Notes: generated by a model not told the origin, from the letters alone. DNA of 36,139 bases from a virus (IMGVR_UViG_3300017714_000050:1-36139); one strand, 5' to 3'; shown: positions 9,186 to 18,102, counted from the stretch's first letter. Made by a program: numbers and translations.

Positions 9186-11433
9186 ATAGCCAATCCACCG
9201 CTCCGACACCGTTTAGAGCGTTTAGTATCGGTTGAATATCAAAGTTTGCTACCTTGTAGTATGGTTGCACTTTACCAACAATAAACTTCTCCGCTATGTT
9301 GCGATAGCCTATTTCAATAATTCCTTCTATATCTTTGGGTTCATCAAATGCAATATAGTCTCCGGTTGTTGCTATGGTTGACAAAAAGTTATCACCCTTG
9401 CGATACCCTTTACCCAGATATTTGTTAGCCCACGCTGCACCAGCCCTAACCTCACCTAATACTTTGTATTCATCAAGATTTTGTTGTAGTCGTGCTTGTA
9501 TGCACAATTCGGTAGGGTCAACGGTTTTCTTAATTACGCTATCAACCATACTAACCAATGTATCAGTTATTTGTGATTCGGGAACACCATACAATAATGA
9601 AGTCAACATATACTCCATAACCCTTTTCATCATAGAAGGCAATCGGGTTTGTTTCATCTCTATACCTTTGACATATAGTTTAGGTTCATGGTGCTCGCCA
9701 TCAGTCCATGATGTTAGACCAGCATAACGGTTTTTAGCCATGATAACAACTGATTGACACCACTTTTCAAATTCGGTTTCTATGGGGTGCATGTCTTGGT
9801 TGATGTTGTTAATGTGCATCATACCATGCTCAGGACTTGGGCATAGAACGAAGACTGAATCGGTGTGTCCGTACACAACCTCCATACCTCGCCTTTCACA
9901 TTCCTCGCGCAATCGGTAAAGTGTTTGTCGGGAGGTAAAGGTAATCGCTGCTGCTACATCGGGGTGATACAACCCATACTTAGAATCACCTGCTGCACCA
10001 TACATAGATGCAACAAGTGATTTGGTGGCGTATTGCATAGCATCATACATAGAGCGTTCATCGTCGGTTTTTGCTTCTTTCATTAGGGCTTTGTATTCAT
10101 TTCTAAGTTCGGTCATTCTATCCATCTGTCTAACCAAATGACCCCGTTCTCCTAATTGGAAGCGTGAACCATTCCCACAATCAACGCCGTTAGGGTGAAG
10201 TGTTTCCCATGATATATTGTGTAGGGCTGCATTTGAGTGATACATGGCTTTTATATCCATAATAGCCACATTCTCATACACACCCCTTTTGGGCTCCATT
10301 ATATCAGCACCTGCGTAATCAACCTTTGCGAATTGTGGTTTAGAAGGTATCTGCCATTTAACCGCTGGGTCATTGATTGTTAGGCATGTAAAAAGACGAG
10401 TAACGAAAGGTGTTGTCTGCATATCACATTGAACAATATGTTGAATAGCAAGATGGTGATTGATAGCATTAACTACCTTATCTAATCGGGGCAACAACTC
10501 TACATCTTGTATGTTGTAGTCAATGTATGTATGAAAGTCGGAGTAGTATGTATTATGTCCGTCATCGAGTGGTAGTTTTTTGTCATTCAACAATACTTCG
10601 GCAACCGTATCTAACTTTTTGTTAGGTAGTGCTCCGTTTTTGATTTGCCACAATCGGGATACTGCGAGCATTAAATCAACAACCAATCGGCCACCGATAG
10701 GCTGAGACCAATCGCTATAATCATATCTAATAATACGGGATGAGCCACCGCACATCTTTTTAGGGTCTATGTTGTTTGCCCTGCATCGTTCAATTAATAC
10801 TCTACAATCAGCATTGACTACATTCCAACCAGTTAGTATATCGGGGTCGCATTTCTTCATGTGTTCGATAAAATGTAGTAGCATATCACGCTCGTTGTCA
10901 AACAATAGAATGGGTGCGCCTGTAATTTTTTTGGAGGAAATTTTGTATGGGTGATTTATAAACTCAAGATTATCTATTGTTCCCGAATCGTTTTGTTCTG
11001 GGTCTAACGCCCAAGTCCACATAGCATCTTTGAAATTGTCATACACACTTATAATAGTAATCATTTCACTATCGGTAGTCCACTCCATATCCCAATACCA
11101 GATGCGGTGTTCATAGTTAGGTATTTGTCCGTTGTCCTTAACATGTAGGGATAAAGCACGATTAGTCCAAGGGATATTACACTCCCATGTTTCGCTGAAT
11201 TTATCCTTTAGTTTACCGACCTCGGCTGGGTCGCCCATAACAACCTTAGTTAGCGATTCACCATAGACACCACGATAACCTGTTTCTTTGGAATAAGCAG
11301 GAATCCGTTGTGCGTCATCGTCTCGCAAGAAGCCAAACGGGTAGTAGTCTTTAATTTTAGTTTCAACTCTATTACCGTCATTATCACGGTGTCTTACTAA
11401 AACACCACGCAGACCATTCCGCTCTATTATCAT
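9184..11433 (-). CDS. polB: Family B DNA polymerase with proofreading exonuclease
   Basis: A 749-aa replicative polymerase; ATG at 11433 is chosen over the adjoining in-frame TTG. The exonuclease is intact: Exo I YWDMEW near residue 115, Exo II TGWNVVNADC near 205, Exo III YNIQD. Polymerase motif A is DIKAMYHS. Motif B is KSLVASMYG, with A where KxxxNSxYG has N. Motif C is YGHTDS, with H where YxDTDS has its first Asp; the usually essential second Asp is kept. These deviations from common consensus deserve a comparison with other archaeal virus polymerases. It is monocistronic with its own promoter (11457). It would work with the PCNA-like clamp and RFC encoded nearby. Confidence 0.95.
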   Translation of the reverse strand: MIIERNGLRGVLVRHRDNDGNRVETKIKDYYPFGFLRDDDAQRIPAYSKETGYRGVYGESLTKVVMGDPAEVGKLKDKFSETWECNIPWTNRALSLHVKDNGQIPNYEHRIWYWDMEWTTDSEMITIISVYDNFKDAMWTWALDPEQNDSGTIDNLEFINHPYKISSKKITGAPILLFDNERDMLLHFIEHMKKCDPDILTGWNVVNADCRVLIERCRANNIDPKKMCGGSSRIIRYDYSDWSQPIGGRLVVDLMLAVSRLWQIKNGALPNKKLDTVAEVLLNDKKLPLDDGHNTYYSDFHTYIDYNIQDVELLPRLDKVVNAINHHLAIQHIVQCDMQTTPFVTRLFTCLTINDPAVKWQIPSKPQFAKVDYAGADIMEPKRGVYENVAIMDIKAMYHSNAALHNISWETLHPNGVDCGNGSRFQLGERGHLVRQMDRMTELRNEYKALMKEAKTDDERSMYDAMQYATKSLVASMYGAAGDSKYGLYHPDVAAAITFTSRQTLYRLREECERRGMEVVYGHTDSVFVLCPSPEHGMMHINNINQDMHPIETEFEKWCQSVVIMAKNRYAGLTSWTDGEHHEPKLYVKGIEMKQTRLPSMMKRVMEYMLTSLLYGVPESQITDTLVSMVDSVIKKTVDPTELCIQARLQQNLDEYKVLGEVRAGAAWANKYLGKGYRKGDNFLSTIATTGDYIAFDEPKDIEGIIEIGYRNIAEKFIVGKVQPYYKVANFDIQPILNALNGVGAVDWL

Positions 11434-11456
11434 CAAATATAGATTAGTCGTGTTAG

Positions 11457-11483
11457 TATATAAATATGACTAACGCTAGTCTT
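11457..11483 (-). promoter_or_regulatory. Promoter of polB (TATA plus AAGA box)
   Basis: On the minus strand ATATTTATATA, centred about 29 nt before the PolB ATG, with AAGA exactly 16 nt further upstream. AAGA overlaps the stop codon of the HTH gene. Confidence 0.8.
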
Positions 11484-11784
11484 ATGACCTACGGCCACGA
11501 GAACGGGTATCAATTCCAAACTTATCTAACCATGTACAGACAGTCATTGGTGAAACCGCAAACATTTTACCAATCTGCGCCATAGTCATTTCGTTTTTAA
11601 CATAGTTTTCTTGTAACCATTCTTTATTACGGTATAGTTTTTCTTGGTTTAGTAATTGCGCTTCAATCTTTAGTAGCACTTCGCCACCGTCGCTAGTGAG
11701 CGTCAATTCTTCACCGATGTTTAATTCTTTAGGTAGGTTAAGGGAAATTGATTCCCCGTTATTAAGCACTTCTATCTTTGCCAT
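11482..11784 (-). CDS. Small helix-turn-helix DNA-binding protein (100 aa)
   Basis: The N-terminal half (about 45 residues) is predicted beta-rich (VLNNGESISLNL, ELTLTSDGGEVLLKIEAQ). The C-terminal half is a helix-turn-helix of the type often attached to phage and homing-nuclease proteins: WLQENYVKNEMTMAQIGKMF, then VSPMTVCTWL, then KFGIDTRSRG. It has its own promoter (11809) and sits between polB and the methyltransferase, so a transcription regulator is the simplest reading. Target unknown. Confidence 0.7.
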   Translation of the reverse strand: MAKIEVLNNGESISLNLPKELNIGEELTLTSDGGEVLLKIEAQLLNQEKLYRNKEWLQENYVKNEMTMAQIGKMFAVSPMTVCTWLDKFGIDTRSRGRRS

Positions 11785-11808
11785 GTAATCACCTATATAT
11801 TAATACCC

Positions 11809-11818
11809 TTATAAACAT
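11809..11818 (-). promoter_or_regulatory. TATA box of HTH gene
   Basis: ATGTTTATAA on the minus strand, about 25-34 nt before the ATG at 11784. GGTGAT just before the ATG could act as ribosome site if a short leader exists. The AAGA box is replaced by GAAT at the same spacing. Confidence 0.65.
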
Positions 11819-11822
11819 TTGC

Positions 11823-12767
11823 TTACAACCATTCGGCTAGTGTGCGAAGTTTAACCATGTTCATATTATGCCAATGGTCTTTCATCTTCTTTGGGTCGCC
11901 ATTGTAGAATATCAATACATTCTGGTGCATTTTACCAATCTTACGGTTAGTTTCCCACTGCTTCGCTACTCTAAGTGCTAATGTTCCTACCACATTTTGT
12001 AGTATAATCTCGTTGAATAATCTAAACCCATGTACCTCACATGCTTTAATTGTTTTTGAAACAAAGTTACATAGATAACCTGATTTATCTCTATAATCAC
12101 CAACCACTACCGCAACAAAGGTGTTCTGGTTCATACGGTCAAGTGCTTTCCCCATAATAGACGCATACATATAATCAAACTTATGTGCAACCATGTTTGA
12201 TATATCTGCTGGGTCGTCGGAATATACTTCTAAATCACCATAGGGAGGACATGTCAGCATAAAGTCGTGTTCACGAGCCAATTGCTCTAATCGTTTGTCT
12301 GAATCTCCTTGAATCCATTGGCAGTTTGCACTATCTTTTCCTCCTATGTCAGCGAATTGCATACGGTTTGCATCTACTTGTTCCTGTCGTAATTCTATAC
12401 CTACATAGTCTAAGCCCATTTGTGCTGCGACTATACCACGAACCGAACCTCCTGCGAATGGGTCAAGAACCAATGGCTTCTTTACGCCTTTGGTGCGTGA
12501 TTCCTCAGGAACAAACCATGTGTAAAGTAATTCACAAAGGGCTGGGTCAAAGATTGAAGTGTCGCTTTGTGTAGCAACCTGAACATCTCCGGTTTCATCC
12601 ATCCATTCTTTGATGTTGAATGCTCGTGCGGTTCGACCTACTTCGGATTGGATGCCAAGTGATTTCCATTTGCGCTTTCTGTTTTGCCACCTATCAGTCG
12701 ATGTATTGATAATCGAGAAAGGGTTATCCATAAAGCGTTGTTGCAATCCGTGAGGGTTTTTTGCCAT
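11823..12767 (-). CDS. Amino-type (N4/N6) DNA methyltransferase
   Basis: A 314-aa protein. SAM-binding motif I is LDPFAGGSVRGIVAA (about 101-115), followed by YVGIELRQEQVDAN. The catalytic motif IV is TCPPYGDLEVYSDDP (about 172). The order motif I then IV differs from typical beta-class enzymes (IV before I), but this arrangement is familiar in phage N4/N6 methylases. It modifies cytosine N4 or adenine N6 and probably protects viral DNA from host restriction; no cognate restriction enzyme is visible in the window. Own promoter at 12789. Confidence 0.9.
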   Translation of the reverse strand: MAKNPHGLQQRFMDNPFSIINTSTDRWQNRKRKWKSLGIQSEVGRTARAFNIKEWMDETGDVQVATQSDTSIFDPALCELLYTWFVPEESRTKGVKKPLVLDPFAGGSVRGIVAAQMGLDYVGIELRQEQVDANRMQFADIGGKDSANCQWIQGDSDKRLEQLAREHDFMLTCPPYGDLEVYSDDPADISNMVAHKFDYMYASIMGKALDRMNQNTFVAVVVGDYRDKSGYLCNFVSKTIKACEVHGFRLFNEIILQNVVGTLALRVAKQWETNRKIGKMHQNVLIFYNGDPKKMKDHWHNMNMVKLRTLAEWL

Positions 12768-12788
12768 AATATCACATACTTTTGATTC

Positions 12789-12815
12789 TATATAAACATG
12801 TCGTTGGGGGGTCTT
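12789..12815 (-). promoter_or_regulatory. Promoter of methyltransferase gene (TATA plus AAGA box)
   Basis: ATGTTTATATA, 22-32 nt before the ATG at 12767, with AAGA exactly 16 nt upstream. Here both elements are in purely intergenic DNA. Confidence 0.8.
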
Positions 12816-12837
12816 ATGTATGGGAAAATAAATATAT

Positions 12838-13725
12838 CTAGTAAAAAGGAGTACTGGTCGCCATTAATTCTTTTGCATCCTCCCAAAACATATCCTGCCA
12901 TTTGTCAGGACATGCCTGTATAGGGCGCATACCAGATAACCATAATACATCATTAGGTTCAATATAGGGCTTCAATTTTGCTGAATAAAAGGGGTCTAAA
13001 ACATCGCCAGAATGCGTCGTTTCGTATCGCCAGTGGTCATAGTCGCCCTGCGCCCTAATCATGGACAGAATAGGCTTTCTGTGCATCAGAAACGGGTCAT
13101 TAAATTGTCGGGTCATATACTGAATCATAAAGTCTGCATTGTGCGTTATATTATCACGGTCAGCAAGATTAGAAACACACACCGCAACAACCTCAACATC
13201 AGTCCTTTGTAGTAATGTAAGACCCGCAATCACACCGGCTGTAGTTATACCCGAGCCCGTTGGCACTAATACTCTTTTACAATTGGCTGGTAAATTCATA
13301 CATTGAAGTGCGGTATCATGTATTGCTCTTTTAGAATCCCATCTAACGCACCCGCCTATTTCCTTGGCAAAAGCCCTAGCCCGAGCACGATAGACCGTAG
13401 CATAACCTGGGAATACCTCATGTATAGTAGCACCCATGCTTTCAGCATACTTGGTTGCTTCAGACCTATTTTTCCTACGGGGAACAAAGATATGCGCAGG
13501 TACACCTGCCATTTTTGCTGCCCACGCAACATATATCTGCATAGCCGAATAGGAAGAACAACCAACCACCATAGGCTCGTTAGGTTGTTCATTAGCCATA
13601 TCTAAAAATTGTCTGACCTTTGCCCCAGACGGATTAGTTAAATCAGTATAACATGCCAAATCTTCACGCTTCAACCAATAATTACTGCATCGTTCAACAG
13701 GAGTAATTCTGGTTCCTGGCCACAT
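12838..13725 (-). CDS. PLP-dependent enzyme, tryptophan-synthase-beta fold (ACC deaminase/threonine synthase-like)
   Basis: A 295-aa protein. WLKREDLACYTDLTNPSGAK places the Schiff-base lysine near residue 36. GCSSYSAMQIYVAWAA matches the substrate-loop helix, and VPTGSGITTAGVIAGL the PLP-phosphate loop. The set fits fold-type II enzymes such as ACC deaminase, D-cysteine desulfhydrase and threonine synthase; the substrate cannot be told. It is the last gene of the RPA/RadA/PCNA operon, its ATG overlapping the clamp stop (TGATG). A metabolic enzyme in a replication operon suggests either amino-acid metabolism or transfer of an amino-acid-derived group onto DNA bases; the latter is conjecture. 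Confidence 0.85.
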   Translation of the reverse strand: MWPGTRITPVERCSNYWLKREDLACYTDLTNPSGAKVRQFLDMANEQPNEPMVVGCSSYSAMQIYVAWAAKMAGVPAHIFVPRRKNRSEATKYAESMGATIHEVFPGYATVYRARARAFAKEIGGCVRWDSKRAIHDTALQCMNLPANCKRVLVPTGSGITTAGVIAGLTLLQRTDVEVVAVCVSNLADRDNITHNADFMIQYMTRQFNDPFLMHRKPILSMIRAQGDYDHWRYETTHSGDVLDPFYSAKLKPYIEPNDVLWLSGMRPIQACPDKWQDMFWEDAKELMATSTPFY

Positions 13726-14555
13726 CACAACACGCCAGCCTGATATACAAAGCCACAGTCGCCAAAATCTAACACCATTCTAATGCCCTGCTTTTCTTCT
13801 CTAAAGTCTAAGAAATGTATAACACAATTGCCACCCATACCAGAAAAGACATTCTCTAATCCACCCTCGAAAGCCCATTCAAACGGCTTTTGTTCTGGTT
13901 GAGCCATGTCTATTCTATCTGTGGTATGACCCTTTAGTTCATCTCCAACGCTAACAGTTATTCCAGCATCATCGACTGAAATAATGTATCGGTTTAGTTT
14001 CTGCCCATTCATGTTATCACATCTAAGAATCTCGAACATACGGTTGCTATCAACAAGCCATTCATAGATAGGCTTCCTAACAGTGCCGTCTGCCATTTGA
14101 TAACCAACAAAGTTTTTATTGACCTCATCAAACACAAATCGCTGAGACAATGATTGCGACTTTGAACCCCAATCAAGTATAGTTTCCTGCGAATGCGGAA
14201 ATGCTAAACCGTCTGGTGATGCCGTTAGAGTAGTAGTTTTGCTACCCGATTTGAACACAATTTTACCTGGTTGTGTGTGAATAGTTAGTGGTGATGAGTG
14301 CGAGCCCAATACCCCTAATACTCGTGGTATGTCCGGTATGGGTATAGCAAGGTCGCCACCCTTAGATTCTAATATCGGTGCAACAAACTTAGATAGACTT
14401 GTTTTACCATCACGCACTAAAGATGTTGTGCTAACTGTGGCATCATCTATTTGTAATAAACACGATGTTACTTGCGATTGGGGTTTACCTCCAACGCATT
14501 GTTGTCTTTGTGTTTTTCTAAGTAAGTTTGCTAATGTGCTTGTATCTATTTTCAT
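13725..14555 (-). CDS. Divergent sliding clamp, PCNA-like
   Basis: A 276-aa protein preceded by AAGGAGG. Length, alternating beta/alpha pattern and position (RPA-like, RadA-like, this gene, with RFC in the next unit upstream) fit an archaeal PCNA. Supporting segments are the start MKIDTSTLANLLRKTQ, the middle YIISVDDAGITVSVGDE, and the end VIHFLDF then GIRMVLDFGDCGFVYQAGVL, comparable with the acidic-aromatic PCNA C-terminus. The canonical motifs are weak, so this is a structural guess. A clamp would tether PolB. No other clamp candidate is present although a clamp loader is. Confidence 0.55.
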   Translation of the reverse strand: MKIDTSTLANLLRKTQRQQCVGGKPQSQVTSCLLQIDDATVSTTSLVRDGKTSLSKFVAPILESKGGDLAIPIPDIPRVLGVLGSHSSPLTIHTQPGKIVFKSGSKTTTLTASPDGLAFPHSQETILDWGSKSQSLSQRFVFDEVNKNFVGYQMADGTVRKPIYEWLVDSNRMFEILRCDNMNGQKLNRYIISVDDAGITVSVGDELKGHTTDRIDMAQPEQKPFEWAFEGGLENVFSGMGGNCVIHFLDFREEKQGIRMVLDFGDCGFVYQAGVL

Positions 14556-14803
14556 ATTTGTTTCCTCCTTAAATGGTTTTGTATGGGATAATCATAGAAG
14601 ATTTGACCAATTGATGTTCCGTTATACTTAGCAATACACTCCATCATATTATTGATAACCTGAGTATTTTGCTTTACTTGCTTCAACAGTTCCTCCACCA
14701 TAACATAAACGCTATCGAGTTCATTATTCATAGCCTCTATCTGATGATGGCTAACCGGTTCTTCCTCATCGTCTTTTGGTTGATGCCCCAGATATATCCC
14801 CAT
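14552..14803 (-). CDS. Small acidic/coiled-coil protein in replication operon (83 aa)
   Basis: ATG at 14803 lies 6 nt after the RadA-like stop with GGTGAT as ribosome site; its stop overlaps the clamp start (ATGA). Residues about 25-50 look like a coiled coil (NNELDSVYVMVEELLKQVKQ). Not recognised. Its place between recombinase-like and clamp genes suggests a replication accessory role. Confidence 0.6.
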   Translation of the reverse strand: MGIYLGHQPKDDEEEPVSHHQIEAMNNELDSVYVMVEELLKQVKQNTQVINNMMECIAKYNGTSIGQIFYDYPIQNHLRRKQI

Positions 14804-14808
14804 ACAAA

Positions 14809-15735
14809 TCACCACTTCAAATCCGGCAGTCCATTCCACTTAACCTTTTTACCTTTGATGGATAGTATGTCATGAGTAGTTCCTACTAACTCCATACCAC
14901 GACCTTTCATTTCTTCAACGGTAGCACGAACAACCCATTCACCCTCACCGAGTGAATCGTCGCCCTTTACTCCAGATGAATCGTCGGCTTTCTTTCTATA
15001 CCGAGCAAGGAATATCTGTTGTGATACGATACGCTGTGTACCTTCGACCCAATCAACCTTTTCACCAATCTTCATTAGACCCTTAGAACCTCCGCCTACA
15101 TCAACATAGGTTTTGTTGTCTTTGAGATGGAAAGTAAAGAATGCTTTGTTGATAGGTAGCGAGTGTACTCTATTGATAACATCTCTAAACAATTGATTAC
15201 GGGTTCGCCATTCTTTCTGATTAAATGAATCTCCTTCCTCTTTGATAGTACCACGCTCTAACAATTTTGCAGTCATGGCAAATTCACACCACTTCATAAA
15301 GGTCGAACCACCATCAAAGATAAATGCTTCATGGTCGTCAGGATTAGCAGTAATGTCTTCAGATATTAGATTGACAAACCAACCTACCTTATCAATCAAT
15401 GCAGACCAATTGGTAGTATTATCCTCGTTAAAGATTGATTCATCTCCTTCATCATAAAGGGAGATAACCTGTATATTCTTTGCTTTAGGGTGAACATGAG
15501 CAACGGTTTCTCTAGCAGAATTATCAAAGTCAAAGATAGTAATAGTTTTACCACCTTCCACATTACACAAGTCTAATGCTAAACCAGTCTTACATGTGTT
15601 TTCTTTACCTACCAAGGCCATACGAACAGGGGTTCTGTTGACACGAGACTTTTGCCTTTCAAGCATAGCCCTCATGTGTTCCCTACCGTATTTGGGAGAC
15701 TCCGGTTCTTTGGTTGTAGTTTTACCCCAACTCAC
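14809..15735 (-). CDS. RecA/RadA-superfamily ATPase (Sak4/AAA_24-like recombinase)
   Basis: A 308-aa P-loop protein. Walker A is LVGKENTCKTG (residues 41-51): the usual final glycine of GxxxxGKT is Cys48. Walker B is EAFIFDGG near 135. ITIFDFDNSARETV and the RTRNQLFRDVINRVH helix match phage nucleotide-binding AAA_24/Sak4 proteins, RadA-core annealing or strand-exchange factors. Length suits that family. It follows an RPA-like OB-fold gene with an ATGA overlap, the common phage pairing of Sak4 with SSB. It would act in recombination or replication restart. Confidence 0.75.
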   Translation of the reverse strand: MSWGKTTTKEPESPKYGREHMRAMLERQKSRVNRTPVRMALVGKENTCKTGLALDLCNVEGGKTITIFDFDNSARETVAHVHPKAKNIQVISLYDEGDESIFNEDNTTNWSALIDKVGWFVNLISEDITANPDDHEAFIFDGGSTFMKWCEFAMTAKLLERGTIKEEGDSFNQKEWRTRNQLFRDVINRVHSLPINKAFFTFHLKDNKTYVDVGGGSKGLMKIGEKVDWVEGTQRIVSQQIFLARYRKKADDSSGVKGDDSLGEGEWVVRATVEEMKGRGMELVGTTHDILSIKGKKVKWNGLPDLKW

Positions 15736-16952
15736 TCAGCATCCCACCCAGAAACATCTGTGATTACTGGTGCAACGGAATCAACAATATGCCAGCCATA
15801 AACAGACATACGAGGCTCACCGTCATTGGTTTTCCAAACAGCACCGGTCAGTAAGATAGTCGAACCAACTGCAAAGTCAATTGTGTTTGAATGAATTGCT
15901 GGCACTCTAACCTCGATGGCAGGTGCAGTAAAGTCTTCCATGTCTCCAACAACAATAGTAGTAGCCCCATTATCAAGTGTATCAATGTGTGAAACCTCAC
16001 CCATCAGACCAACCCATTGTTCCCACCAATCCTCATCGTCTCGGTGTGCATCATAGTATGGTAGTAAGTCATTGAATGATGAAAGCAATTTGTCCTCACC
16101 AAGTATATCAACAATAAATCCTTCTGGTTTTCCATCGGCAATAACAAATGGTGCGGAAGGTAATAGTGAAGCAGAATCTGGGTCTTCGCTAAAGATTGAA
16201 ACACCTTTGCGAGTCCATGCTCTACCATTACCTGTCTTTGCATTGTCTTTACCACCCTTTACAGGAATACTTCCTGGAGTATAGGTCAGTTGTTGGGTCA
16301 ATGCTTCATCACCGGAAAATTTGACTTCATATAGACGGACTTCGCCACCATCCAAAGAACCAAGGAACAGACATGTTCTTTCTGGTTCGCTTTGTTTTCG
16401 TGGGTTGCCATAGCGGAAGTTTGCATCACCTGATGGATATTTAGGCATTGTTGAATCTGCTACAATGTAATAGTGAATACCAAGACCCTCATGCTCTACT
16501 GTGCCTTTAGGTAGTGATGGTACTTCTGTTTCACTAATACCAGATGTAAATGCTTCCTTCTTCATCAAAGATGGGTTTGCTTTTCTAGCATAACCAGAAT
16601 CAGATGGTGTGTAAGTGACGATTGCACCACTTGTAATTAGTGCATCAATACCCGTCGAGTCTAGTTCGGCCAAAGTGTTGTTCATCTTCTTGTATGCCAT
16701 CTTTGCCCAGTCCTTGTATGGTGGTGATGTAATGAAACAGCCTGATAGTAATACACAACCGGAAGATGCAATCTTTCTCTTTTCACCCATCAATTGACGG
16801 GCTGCTATTCTAACTGCTCGGTTTTGTTGTTCATCAGAACTGAATCCAGTCCATGTGGCTTTGTTTTCTTCCAGAACCACACCAACCCTGCGCTCGATGG
16901 CTGCTGGTGTCGTTCCTACTTGTTTTGCTACTTTTTCATATTCGTTGGTCAT
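15732..16952 (-). CDS. RPA/SSB-like single-stranded DNA-binding protein with OB fold
   Basis: A 406-aa protein. The C-terminal 80 residues look like an OB fold (GLMGEVSHIDTLDNGATTIV, then VGSTILLTGAVWKTNDGEPR, then MSVYGWHIVD). The middle part (CLFLGSLDGGEVRLYEVKFS) could be a second one. The N-terminus is helical (AAIERRVGVVLEENKATWTG). The acidic end SGWDAE resembles SSB/RPA interaction tails. First gene of the recombination/clamp operon, start preceded by TTGGAGGC. Assignment rests on fold pattern and the RadA-like neighbour. Confidence 0.6.
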   Translation of the reverse strand: MTNEYEKVAKQVGTTPAAIERRVGVVLEENKATWTGFSSDEQQNRAVRIAARQLMGEKRKIASSGCVLLSGCFITSPPYKDWAKMAYKKMNNTLAELDSTGIDALITSGAIVTYTPSDSGYARKANPSLMKKEAFTSGISETEVPSLPKGTVEHEGLGIHYYIVADSTMPKYPSGDANFRYGNPRKQSEPERTCLFLGSLDGGEVRLYEVKFSGDEALTQQLTYTPGSIPVKGGKDNAKTGNGRAWTRKGVSIFSEDPDSASLLPSAPFVIADGKPEGFIVDILGEDKLLSSFNDLLPYYDAHRDDEDWWEQWVGLMGEVSHIDTLDNGATTIVVGDMEDFTAPAIEVRVPAIHSNTIDFAVGSTILLTGAVWKTNDGEPRMSVYGWHIVDSVAPVITDVSGWDAE

Positions 16953-16989
16953 ATTATATTGCCTCCAATTTGTCTGTGGTTGTTATAGG

Positions 16990-16999
16990 TTATAAACAT
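16990..16999 (-). promoter_or_regulatory. TATA box of RPA/RadA/PCNA/PLP operon
   Basis: ATGTTTATAA on the minus strand, 38-47 nt before the ATG at 16952. It leaves a short leader that contains a GGAGG ribosome site, unlike the leaderless units. Confidence 0.75.
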
Positions 17000-17001
17000 A
17001 C

Positions 17002-17922
17002 CTATTGACCCCCTCGACTACATAAATTCCTGATAAATTCCATCAGGGCTATTTGCTCATTAACACCGTTCAGTAAATCCCTTTCGGCCTGAACCGATGC
17101 CTCGATAACTTTGATTTTAGATTCGACATTAGAAGGGTTATCCATAGCAAACTCAAACACATTCCTAACCATAGAGCGTGGGTCAGTGGGATAGCGTGTC
17201 AGTTCATTATAGGCTGATTCTATGCTCTTTTCTTTAAAACACAATCGGAGAACCTTTGCGCTATCAGTACCACTTGTAGTAAGGGATAATAGGAAGGACT
17301 CCCGTTCATCACCCATCGTTGATAATGTCTGTAAAGCACCCAAACAGTTACGCAGGTCTCCTAAATGTCTTTGTGCGATTACAGTGAGTTCGTGGTCGCT
17401 AACTGGCATTGATTCTTTTGCTGCAACACTCGCCATACGCTTCAAACAATCGTTTATTGATATAGGCTCGAATGTTCTAACCTGACACCGTGATTGTAGC
17501 CAAGGGCTTACTAAGTTTAAGTCATTACATGTTAGTATGAAATAGCACGACGCTTCCTCTATGACACCCTTTAGAGCATCCTGTGCTTGGCGAGTGATTC
17601 TATCGGCCTCATCTAAAAAGATAATCGTTTCATTGACACCGGAACGAGATAGCGGAATGATATATTCTTCTATAAATTCTATACCCCTAGTTTTCTTTGA
17701 CGAGGCATTGAATTGATGTATCTGGAATCCTAGTGCCGATGCTATTATTTTGGCAAGTGTAGTTTTACCAGTTCCTGGCTCACGGGAATGGAAGATATAG
17801 TTTTGCATTGGTGATTCGCCTTTTAGTATCGGTTCAAACTCAGCAACCAAATGTCTTTGTCCTACAAACTCATCGAGCGTAGCGGGTCTATATGTCTGCC
17901 ACCAAATATTTTTACCAATCAT
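17002..17922 (-). CDS. rfcS: Replication factor C small subunit (clamp loader AAA+ ATPase)
   Basis: A 306-aa protein beginning WWQTYRPATLDEFVGQ, the RFC-box II-like start. Walker A is EPGTGKTT (48-55), Walker B LDEADR (103-108), and the SRC arginine-finger motif is WLQSRCQVRTF (141-151). The lid and C-terminal helical collar follow (LGDLRNCLGALQTLS). It loads the sliding clamp onto primed DNA. No large subunit is visible, so it may form homo-oligomers or use host RFC-L. Last gene of the 18547 unit, ribosome site GGAGATGAT. Confidence 0.95.
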   Translation of the reverse strand: MIGKNIWWQTYRPATLDEFVGQRHLVAEFEPILKGESPMQNYIFHSREPGTGKTTLAKIIASALGFQIHQFNASSKKTRGIEFIEEYIIPLSRSGVNETIIFLDEADRITRQAQDALKGVIEEASCYFILTCNDLNLVSPWLQSRCQVRTFEPISINDCLKRMASVAAKESMPVSDHELTVIAQRHLGDLRNCLGALQTLSTMGDERESFLLSLTTSGTDSAKVLRLCFKEKSIESAYNELTRYPTDPRSMVRNVFEFAMDNPSNVESKIKVIEASVQAERDLLNGVNEQIALMEFIRNLCSRGGQ

Positions 17923-18102
17923 CTAATCATCTCCATAAAGTGTGTGTAGTAATTCGTATTCTTCGTGCTTGTAAAACATTTCATGTTCACAACCGTAGCA
18001 CATCTTAACACCACCGTTTATAGTATTAGACTTGTCTTTACAAAAAGCACAAAGCCCTCTCCACGACCTAAACTTTTGATTAACACTTATTAAGAACTTC
18101 AT
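17923..18102 (-). CDS. Small zinc-binding protein (59 aa)
   Basis: ATG at 18102 overlaps the stop of the preceding gene (ATGA). It starts MKFLISVNQKFRSWRGL and carries CAFC and CYGC knuckles, one treble-clef or zinc-ribbon-like unit, followed by an aromatic/acidic tail. It ends directly before rfcS. Function unknown; the pairing with another CxxC protein upstream is notable. Confidence 0.65.
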   Translation of the reverse strand: MKFLISVNQKFRSWRGLCAFCKDKSNTINGGVKMCYGCEHEMFYKHEEYELLHTLYGDD

